Below, in pieces: positions 57,101-64,000 of a DNA stretch of 64,000 bases (the stretch's first letter is position 1; every line of letters starts with the position of its first letter). The stretch spans positions 12,626 to 76,625 of the forward strand of contig NW_019091664.1 in the NCBI RefSeq assembly GCF_001949145.1, in the 5' to 3' direction. Under the pieces are notes generated by a model. It ran no database searches and was not told where the DNA came from. It saw nothing but the letters and a program-made list of their open reading frames with translations. Origin of the DNA: Acanthaster planci. Its lineage: Eukaryota > Echinodermata > Asteroidea > Valvatida > Acanthasteridae. A program made the translations under genes and the position numbers.

Positions 57101-60100
57101 TTAAGGGTAACTACATCCGAAAAATTGGGTCCAGTTGTGCACATTGTATAACTCTTGGAACAAAAAAATTGACTGGAGTGGGATTTGAACTCACAACCTC
57201 CAGAACACGAAACCAGTGCTCTACCAACTGAGCTCTCCAGCTCTACAGAGCACTGGTAGGGTGTTCCAGAGGTCACAGGTTCGAATCCCCCTCTTGTCAT
57301 TTTCTTTGCTCATCATTATAATCATTTGTAAGCACCTTGTCAGTTTCCCTGTATAGTTTGCTTCATCATTGGAACAAAATAGATATGAAAGTGGTATTTA
57401 GCCATCCAGTGGTTGACTGCCTGGACATTTTTTTTTCAATCATGACATAGGCAAGAAGGAGAGGGAGATACTGCAGAGGCCCAGGCTGCTACCAGCCGTG
57501 TCGCACCTTAGCCATATCATGCTCAAGACCATCCAGGTTGCCACCATCAGACATCGCCGGCGGTTCCTGGACAGAGCTCAGCGCACGGTGCTACTGCACC
57601 GGGAATGGAAGCAGTTTGCCAAGTAAGGGGTTGTCAGTTTGTCGCACTCCCCCACCCTTTCCCTCCCCTAGTCACCACCATGTATTTGGCTCTCAGTACA
57701 GCACCCAACCACCACCATCCAACAGCCCCTAGGACAGTGTTGATGTCAAAGCTTGCAACAATGCTGCTGGCAAATACCCAGCATGTCTTTTATCACCTCA
57801 CAACCACAGATGTTGGTAATGTACTAATTTGTGACGTTGACACTGATCAAAGCCAAACTACCACATTATAACAACATTACTTGGTACACGTTGGGTTACA
57901 GTGGGGTGCAAAATCCCTCATCCTGCAGAAAATTACTTTTGTGATACATGCATAATTTATATTACTTGTTAATACATGTAGTCGAATGCCTCACAGGCAA
58001 CTGCACAACCTATCAGATCCTAGATCCAAATTATATGCTTACTGTGCTTTTATGGTGCCATGCCAATAAAAGTCAGCGGCAAAAGAACTATTAACTACTA
58101 CGTGAATCATTGCCAACACTGCAAACTGACACACAGTTGTGTGTGAGTGTGCTTATTTGTGCGCATTTTAGAAAACCAAGTTATCTTTGTTTCCACAAAG
58201 TACAATGCAACAATTCAACAACAGTGCAATCAGTGCATTTTTGTTTTCAATATCTGATACTGATCTTAATTCCACCAGTTAAAAAGACTTTAAGAAATTT
58301 TTCTGTAAGGCATCAGGTGTACGAATAGATTTCATGTCGAACCATTCAAAGCATTATTCTCCATTTTACATTGCCTTAACAATCATGGATGTCAGTTTGT
58401 GAAAACAAAAATCAGTTTATTACGCGTCAGTGCCCGATGTGCGAGCGCACTACCTGATGATAGGTCATGAAACCGAAGTTGTTGGTAACACGGTCTTCAC
58501 AAACCTGCCCCCACTAGGCAATGAGCACCGATTCGTGGTGTCGGTGACGGTGTAAATATGGTACTTTGGCCAGTGTTGTAGTTGAGACCACATATGACCT
58601 TCACAAGACCACACAAGGCCAACACAAGACCTCTAGTCTCAATTCAAGTCACAAGCTATTCAAATGAACTGCAACAAAAGCATTCCTTTGTCATTGCTCA
58701 CCCTGTTTCTTGCGACCGGTCTTGTGCATGGTCTTGTGTTTGGTCTTGTGATGGTCTTGACTCAACTACAACACTAGAATGGCTTTCATTGATCTGTCAA
58801 CACACCGTGCAGTGAACTGGTGAAGGAACACCGGAACCTGACCAAGCAGCTGCGTGACCTGGAGCACGACATCCGCGACTGCCAGGCAGCCTCCTACGAC
58901 CAGGCTCAGGCCAGGGGGAGCCCCGTGACAAGGAGGCGGCGATCGGGCGGCATGACGGCCGGGGAGCGCCAGGTGCAAGCCGTGAAACGCACTCAGAAAA
59001 TACAAAAGGTAAACAAACCAGGGATGTTGTACAGTGGAACACCGCTGTAACGAACACGAAGGAGTCCACGCAAAGGATTCTGTGTAGCAGTCGTTCGGTG
59101 TGAAGATTTGTTCTGAACTCTGGCCCGTTCAAATACCTGGTGGCCTGCCCCAGAAAATGTTACAGTATGAGGAATTTTGGAGTACACTCACACACACACA
59201 AAAATTCAGTTAAATATAAAAAAACCCTGAAATTCCTGCATTTTTTAAAATCTGTATTCATCTCCTGTCTCCACCGCTTAAAGAATTGCACGTGACATAC
59301 AGTACAGTTGCACTCGTTTCCACTGCTATTATGGCATTTCAATGGCTATTAGGAACCATGCTAATGCAGCAGTGGAGGTGCATACGTGTCCAAAGTCGGC
59401 AACGGGATGTCAGGCGAACATTTTTGAATGCCTACTACTTTTTACCTGCTGTTTATTTGGGCGGCCAGAGTTTGCAGACGTACAGCGTACGTTCCCCTCG
59501 ATTCCCCAATCATTCTCAGGTGCGTGAACTGTGGAAGGCTGTGGATGCATTCTACGTTGCCCAGTCTGCGGAGCGGGACGTGGTTACGTCCGTCTTACGA
59601 GAAGTGGAGAACAAGTACCGACTGGACGCTGGGGAGATCAACGTGCAGGTCCCCGAGATGCTGCTACGAGAGTGCCAACAGGAGCTGCAAAGGGTGGGGG
59701 ATTTCTACTATAAAACAGGCAAAAGTCATTTCAGGAAACTCACCATGTCCGTGGAGGCGCATGCATTTTCGACTCTGTGTTTTGCTGTTGGCAATTTCAT
59801 GTATGCCAGAATGTTGAGAGACTTTGAAGGCGCGCGCATTTCCTCGCACATCAGTTTAAATTGAACCCCGTCCTTCAAAAATCATGTGACTGAAAATCCT
59901 CTCTATGCCACACATGTGACCAAAGAGAAATTATATTGGTTGCCATGCACGTGTAGTCCATATAGGGCTACCCGATTCCCCGATGTCCGCGATTATTAAT
60001 ACAATTATAGCTAAAACCCAGCAATGGAGTGGTTCCATCACATCTCCGTCCCCTCTACTGCTAAACTGTTGGCATGGTTTACTTTTCCTGTGTTCAGCAA

Positions 60101-63100
60101 CTCAAAAGTAAGTTTCACAGGCCTACTTTGCCACTTAAACTAGATTCCTTGTCATTCGTTATGAGATTCAGTGAATGAAATTGTAAATATCTTAGTGTGA
60201 ACGCCATAGTTAAAAAACTTGAGTCTGTTGAGTCATTACCATGACAAAGTCAGTTGAGCGTTCACTGATGTGTTCAGGAAGGTCATTGAGCAGCCAGTAG
60301 CAAACATCCTGCAAGCAACTGTCTATAGTGGCTGGCTGGCTGGCTGTGCCATCCATCGCTTAGCCAGCTTGCTTGGCCTGCTCAGCCCCCATAGCCTGGC
60401 CTCGCCTTCTTTAAAGTTTCCTGTGTAAATCAGATAAGTGTTAGGTCATCTCAACTTGATTGTTGGAAGTTCACACTGTGAGCACAACGTGGATCGTGTA
60501 AATCCCTAGACATCAGGAAATGCCAGTAAATGGACTCAAAATTTTGTTTTTTGTTTTACTCAAATTTTTTGCCAACAATTTGTTGCCAAATAAGTGGCAG
60601 AAAAGAGCACCTTAGTTTCCAGAAATGTTAAAAACAATTTACAGAGGCATCTTCAGGTAATAAAATCAGTGAAATAGAACCAGCTTCCGTAATAAAGGAT
60701 CAGGTTACAGGTAACCTGAGAAGGGCACTCACCTCACGAAATGTGACAAACTTTTACTGAAGTTTCAGGTTATAAAAATCGATAAAATGGAATTGGTTAC
60801 TTGTAATGAACAGTCAGGTTCACATGTACCCAATTTAAAAAAAGAAAGAAAATTTCACTGCTTAGGCCCTTTTGTTTCAAACATCTGAATAAAGTGTCCA
60901 GGGTTTTTTTCTTCAGCGTAATGTTGGCAACACCTACGAGGGCGGCAAACTGAATCTTCTCCCCCTAATCCAGCTGTGGAACATGTCTCTTCACCTCTAC
61001 TTAGAGACCATTCATCAAGGTAAAAGATGGGGATCAGACTTACCCGGTCCCCTGGACCAATCTAAACTTGAAATTATTGTTGTCAGAAAACGGCTCCGTG
61101 AGAAGCTCAAGTTACCAGCGTGCCCCTCCCGGTACTGCTGATTCCAGCATTTTCTCCGAAACAATCGGGAATGGTCCCAGCTTATAGCATGCCATCATTC
61201 ATACACCATTAAACAGAGAGGCAACTTTTGATCTCCACAGTTGGCATCCTTCGTACCATTCGTGCAACAAAAGCAAACCCATATTGCACACATCCAAAAC
61301 TGTGCCAAGTTGGCTGAGTGTCTGTCGGCACTCTTTGACACAAAGAGGAGAGATTGAGGCTCTTTATTCGTGATATCCTTCTCTATCTAAAGCGTTAGGG
61401 CAAATTAGTGCACACTGTCAACAAGGATGATCTGCAGGCCTAAATATACACATACAGTGTACATGTAATGGTTGTATCCTAGTCTGTACCCTGTGGTCTT
61501 GGGTGCAAGACTTGCATGCACAAACATGGTCTGCAACATGTCACAGAGCACAGAAGAAATTCCCACACCAAGTTCCTATCTTTAGCGCTTCTGGGTTGAT
61601 AGTTTTTCGTATGTAGAAAAGTTTGAATATTTTGAAGGTGTGAATATGAATTTCTTCAAATATTCTTTTTCATTTAGCACCAATGCCGAGATTTGAAGAC
61701 CTGTCACCTGATTTAGTGACCCAGGTTCACACCCATCATGCACACCTTTCTAACACGCAGGCCATGAGGTAAGCATTGGATTCTAACGATATGTCTATTT
61801 CTATGTCTGCCATAACGTAGGATATGGCATTTTGAACACCTGTGGGTATGCATAGGGCCCCTTGGCTTCGCCTTGGTCCCCATGTGTCCCTCTGGTTTTC
61901 CAAATGTCATATCCCACATCAAAGCAGTCAACAATTGTCTGGTGTCTCTCACAAAGTGAGGCTGTATACCCTACGCATTCATGGACATAATCACACGCCA
62001 TATCCTGGATGATTGCTGCAAGACTTTAAGCACTAGAAACTGCATTTGGGCGGTTAAGGTCAGGGATAACCTTGGCCATCTTTACTACAAGGTATTGTAC
62101 CAGTAGTCCTCGGGGCCTGTGCATTCTCACTGTCACACGTTTGTCCATGTTCCACACAGGTCCACCCTGACTAACAAACTCCTGCCAGATCTGAAAGCAT
62201 CGGTGGATCACCTCCACAAACAGATCCAGGGGGGCAAAACGCCCAGCAGGAAAGACGCACGCAGGTCATTCCAGCACAGTGTATGTATCGGTACAGCCTC
62301 GTGGTTGTCCACACTAATCCCTGTAGGGGCCCCAAGTGAGACCAAGAGAGGGCACCATTTTCCCAGCAGTGGAAGCTCCTCAGGTGGGAAATGCACCTCG
62401 CTCGTTCACGAACGACTGCGAAATGTAAGCGGTGCGATCACGTCTCTACCTAACCAAATGAGGGGATGCTTCTGTTAAAAGCGGATAAACATCTACAGGC
62501 TTCTTTTTGAAACGTAAAGACACTCCTTATCATAACAAATGAGAAGTTTGAACTCCATCAGATGCTCTTTTTTTTTCTGTTGTGGTCATTTGGAGTTTAA
62601 GGCTACATGCACGCCAGCCTGCATGCATTGAGAACCACAGTGGAAAGAGTATACATTTTTGGCTGACCCGTCTCTGGCAAATGTGCGCTGCACAAGAACA
62701 GTACGTCCGATTTTCACAAAATTGCTGTTAAAAGGATCACAAAGAGTCACTCTCAACACTCAACTCCTGAAAAAAATGCACTGTGGCAAAGCAGGAAAAA
62801 GGTTGAGGGGGGAGGGGCAGATTTGCCTCCTCCCCCCCTCTTTTGGGTTGACTTAAAACTTTAATTAAAAGATTGAATTGATTCCATAAAACTTCTTGTG
62901 TAACATGCAGTGACCTTTGTCGATTCGCTGTTGATTCGCGCACAATTCGTACGCGTGGCAAATCACATATTGCAAGATTTGTGATAAGTTCCCATGCCAT
63001 GTTTATTTAATCGTTCAGTCACTTGGTCTGGCTCTGCTGCCCCCAACGCCACCAGTCTCTTTCGAGCCAGCTTCAGGATCGCAGACTGAAACTCCCATCA

Positions 63101-63851
63101 AGCTGTCAGCAGGAGGCACACTGAAGAACAACACGTCAACTGGTAAGGAGTCTGTGTTCACATGGCTGCTGCTGCCAAAATGGTTCAGACAATACAGGCA
63201 AAAACCTCCCCTTTTCTCACTAGTAGTTTTGCAAATGTTTGAATCCTGTGTAATAACTGTTGCGAGAAAGGCTGTAAAACTGCCCCTGTAATTCGGTATT
63301 TTTTGTCACAAGAATTTGTATTTCTTCCGGCACCATTATGATCAGAGCACTCTAATTGAAGCAATGCATGTTAAGCACAAGTTCTTCTCAGTCACTGTCG
63401 AATGAAATGGGGCTGTGCCAAGTATCCCAATATCTGAATATTCAATTGATTATTGAATCTTATAATAGGATTTCCCGAAGTTAAATATTCGAATGCAAAA
63501 TTCACGGAGAGGAAGGAAGAATTTTTTTTTTTTTAACGAGAAAAAGTGCAGTACGAAGGTTTGTTACAAGCAGATTCAAATGAGTTCGGTTTTACAACAT
63601 CACGTGGACAAAATGAAATGCACAGTAAATCATTGAGGATAATCAATGTATGCCCAGGAGAGAGGCCCTGCTAGTGTGGCTGCAATTTTGAAATACCGAA
63701 TGGGCTCATTTCGCATGGTTTTTCTCCCAGATACCCCAGAGGCCGTGTCCATGCTGAGTGATACGATCAACAAGGCGGCCCTGAAGCGTGCGGGTCTGGT
63801 ACAGGGAACGCCCACCAGCACACTAGGGGAACTCAGGAGGCAAACCCAGGG
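53966..63851 (+). CDS. HAUS6: HAUS augmin-like complex subunit 6, twelve exons, 3' end outside the window
   Basis: HAUS6 (Dgt6) is the augmin subunit that links the complex to NEDD1/gamma-tubulin so that microtubules branch from spindle microtubules. Twelve exons join with matching phases to 518 residues; human HAUS6 has 955, and the rest lies beyond the window. Family blocks: LLLLGFEPAE and DMFALPNKKAF (N-terminal domain), DCWPICDKKHEQAFRK, VPSLFMSPGGDRFYSLLLHF (the strongest block), VRELWKAVDAF...ERDVVTSVLREV (coiled coil), VGNTYEGGKLNLLPLIQLWN and LLPPTPPVSFEPAS. After exon 10 the chain becomes low-complexity, as in the variable C-terminal half of the family. The intron after exon 2 uses a GC donor. 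Introns carry several short mobile elements. Confidence 0.94.
54277..54472. repeat. Inverted repeat in HAUS6 intron 1
   Basis: accctaaccttccccaacca (54277) is mirrored by tgaatggggaaggttaggtc (about 54450), with a further related inverted block (tgtttgattctgtggggata) between. A small palindromic element, family unknown. Confidence 0.45.
55430..55525 (+). CDS. HAUS6: HAUS6 exon 2 (GC donor)
   Basis: Encodes DMFALPNKKAFEVVMHFLFE and then RLNPPMAHDKF. Acceptor ttttcag. The donor is ttcag/gcaagt, a GC splice site; it is required because only this boundary gives phase 2 to match exon 3. Confidence 0.92.
55762..55843 (+). CDS. HAUS6: HAUS6 exon 3
   Basis: Encodes DCWPICDKKHEQAFRKTISN and then QLSEIAA, matching the family CWP..D......FRK block. 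Acceptor ttaaag, donor gtatgt, phase 0 at the end. Confidence 0.9.
56030..56240 (+). repeat. Dispersed repeat in HAUS6 introns, copy A
   Basis: Shares gaccaagagagggcac and the order gtgcgct...gttcac-like...gaaat with 62335-62480 in another HAUS6 intron (gaccaagagagggcacc...gcacctcgctcgttcacgaa). Same orientation. Confidence 0.5.
56600..56729 (+). CDS. HAUS6: HAUS6 exon 4 (SLFMSPGG block)
   Basis: Encodes LPRIVPSLFMSPGGDRFYSL and then LLHFSQYVLMKVLKQEN. This is the most conserved HAUS6 segment. Acceptor ttgcag, donor gtaaat, ends in phase 1. Confidence 0.96.
57175..57293. mobile_element. Two tRNA-like sequences back to back (inverted), HAUS6 intron 4
   Basis: Minus strand (57238-57175): ggagagctcagttggtagag, cactgg, then box B gagttcaaatcccactcc. 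Plus strand (from about 57233): agagcactggtagggtgttc and box B aggttcgaatccc. The anticodon arm of the minus copy does not pair, so neither is a functional tRNA. Confidence 0.7.
57451..57622 (+). CDS. HAUS6: HAUS6 exon 5
   Basis: Encodes KKEREILQRPRLLPAVSHLS, then TIRHRRRFLDRAQRTVLLHR and EWKQFA, a basic helical segment matching the A..RF......L family region. Acceptor acatag, donor gtaagg, ends in phase 2. Confidence 0.9.
58403..58555 (+). pseudogene. Possible fibronectin type III fragment in HAUS6 intron 5
   Basis: An open frame gives VPDVRAHYLMIGHETEVVG and TNLPPLGNEHRFVVSVTV and then a stop. The pattern ..T.LPP...Y.F.V.V fits the second half of an FN3 domain. No start and no matching partner exons are seen, so it is read as a stray exon remnant; chance resemblance is possible. 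Confidence 0.3.
58571..58775. mobile_element. hAT-like MITE in HAUS6 intron 5
   Basis: cagtgttgtagttgaga at the left end is mirrored by tcaactacaacacta at the right, and inner repeats of acaagacc are mirrored as ggtcttgt. The CAGTGTTG terminus is hAT-like. I could not find an 8-bp target-site duplication. Confidence 0.6.
58813..59008 (+). CDS. HAUS6: HAUS6 exon 6 (coiled coil)
   Basis: Encodes ELVKEHRNLTKQLRDLEHDI and continues to QVQAVKRTQKIQK. Heptad-like spacing suggests a coiled coil. A basic TRRRRSGG patch lies inside. Acceptor gtgcag, donor gtaaac, ends in phase 0. Confidence 0.9.
59029..59110 (+). mobile_element. Fragment resembling a Tc1/pogo MITE end
   Basis: tacagtggaacaccgctgta followed by acgaacac resembles the common terminal word cagtggaacc.cg.tataacgaa of pogo/Tc1-type short elements. 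Only one end is seen. Confidence 0.35.
59520..59693 (+). CDS. HAUS6: HAUS6 exon 7 (VRELW coiled coil)
   Basis: Encodes VRELWKAVDAFYVAQSAERD, then VVTSVLREVENKYRLDAG and VQVPEMLLRECQQELQR. This aligns well with the vertebrate VR.LW....... block. Acceptor tctcag, donor gtgggg (weak), phase 0. Reading on past the donor stays open to 59863. Confidence 0.9.
60917..61019 (+). CDS. HAUS6: HAUS6 exon 8
   Basis: Encodes RNVGNTYEGGKLNLLPLIQL and then WNMSLHLYLETIHQ, matching the family IGN.YE.GKLNLL..IQL block. Acceptor cttcag, donor gtaaaa, ends in phase 1. Confidence 0.95.
61678..61768 (+). CDS. HAUS6: HAUS6 exon 9
   Basis: Encodes APMPRFEDLSPDLVTQVHTH and then HAHLSNTQAM. Acceptor catttag, donor gtaagc, ends in phase 2. 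Sequence is less conserved; phases and position support it. Confidence 0.82.
62160..62280 (+). CDS. HAUS6: HAUS6 exon 10
   Basis: Encodes STLTNKLLPDLKASVDHLHK and then KDARRSFQHS. Acceptor cacacag, donor gtatgt, ends in phase 0. Confidence 0.85.
62328..62480 (+). repeat. Dispersed repeat in HAUS6 introns, copy B
   Basis: Partner of the repeat at 56030-56240. It lies directly after HAUS6 exon 10. Confidence 0.5.
63019..63142 (+). CDS. HAUS6: HAUS6 exon 11 (LLPPTPPVSFEPAS)
   Basis: Encodes SLGLALLPPTPPVSFEPASG and then ETPIKLSAGGTLKNNTST, matching the LLPP.SPLSFDPAS motif that follows the coiled coils in vertebrate HAUS6. Acceptor gttcag, donor gtaagg, ends in phase 1. Confidence 0.92.
63731..63851 (+). 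CDS. HAUS6: HAUS6 exon 12, last in window
   Basis: Encodes TPEAVSMLSDTINKAALKRA and then PTSTLGELRRQTQ. Acceptor ctcccag, donor gtgagg, ends in phase 2, so more exons follow beyond the window. Confidence 0.82.
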
Positions 63852-64000
63852 GTGAGGCTCAATAAACTGTCGTGTTCTGATGTGGTGGGTTAATTGTGTT
63901 TGAGGTTTTCTGGGCGAATTGCCACAGGTTCCGAGTTTGAATCCAAACTGAGGTTTTGCACAGCTTGAGTAGGCAATACTCTTTGTCACTACCTGACCGC

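Noticed and set aside
57175-57238. Functional tRNA gene on the minus strand
   Set aside because: Box A and box B are present and the acceptor ends pair, but the anticodon arm does not pair and the sequence is joined to an inverted copy.
57091-57300. Minus-strand ORF with SSVGRALVSCSGGCEFKSHSS
   Set aside because: This is the translation of a tRNA-like repeat, a known source of false proteins.
59286-59864. Plus-strand ORF of 192 codons as a separate gene
   Set aside because: Its centre is HAUS6 exon 7; the flanks are intron.
1-64000. CRISPR array, prokaryotic operons or viral genes
   Set aside because: The repeats are satellites and MITEs without spacer structure; genes are intron-rich nuclear animal genes; no viral protein pattern was seen.

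Overview
The window is nuclear DNA of a marine invertebrate deuterostome, most likely an echinoderm (sea-star-like). The reasons are intron-rich genes with consensus splice sites, AT-rich introns, many short tRNA-derived and inverted-repeat elements, and very frequent use of the palindromic words TACATGTA and TAGGCCTA. There is one assembly gap (21008-21818). No open reading frame is a complete gene by itself; every gene was rebuilt by joining exons with matching splice phase, and the single-frame ORFs mostly reflect intron or repeat sequence.

Layout. 1-10.7 kb holds no recognisable gene: an element with direct terminal repeats and a target-site duplication, a cluster of GCGCCCTCT words, a satellite of about 226 bp period, and a CORE-SINE-like element. 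10.7-35.4 kb (+) is a semaphorin gene with 18 detectable coding exons (at least 720 residues): signal peptide, Sema domain, PSI, a divergent Ig-like region and a short cysteine tail, with no membrane segment. Its introns hold a 26-bp minisatellite, a foldback element of about 870 bp and several MITE-like palindromes. 38.2-43.1 kb (-) is mitochondrial ribosomal protein L24 (MRPL24), complete in five exons, with its C-terminal tail and stop codon duplicated in frame just downstream. 45.4-47.6 kb (-) is a small secreted cysteine-rich protein in three exons: signal peptide, proline-rich linker, one EGF domain and a C-terminal DGGPG/GTDCNDC module. 51.2-52.6 kb (-) is SDHAF4, complete in two exons. 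54-64 kb (+) is HAUS6, an augmin subunit, with twelve coding exons and the 3' end outside the window; one of its introns has a GC-AG boundary.

The genes do not form a pathway. MRPL24 and SDHAF4 serve the mitochondrion (translation; complex II assembly), HAUS6 serves spindle microtubule branching, and the semaphorin and the EGF protein are secreted. SDHAF4 and HAUS6 lie head to head about 1.4 kb apart; the semaphorin and MRPL24 converge tail to tail.
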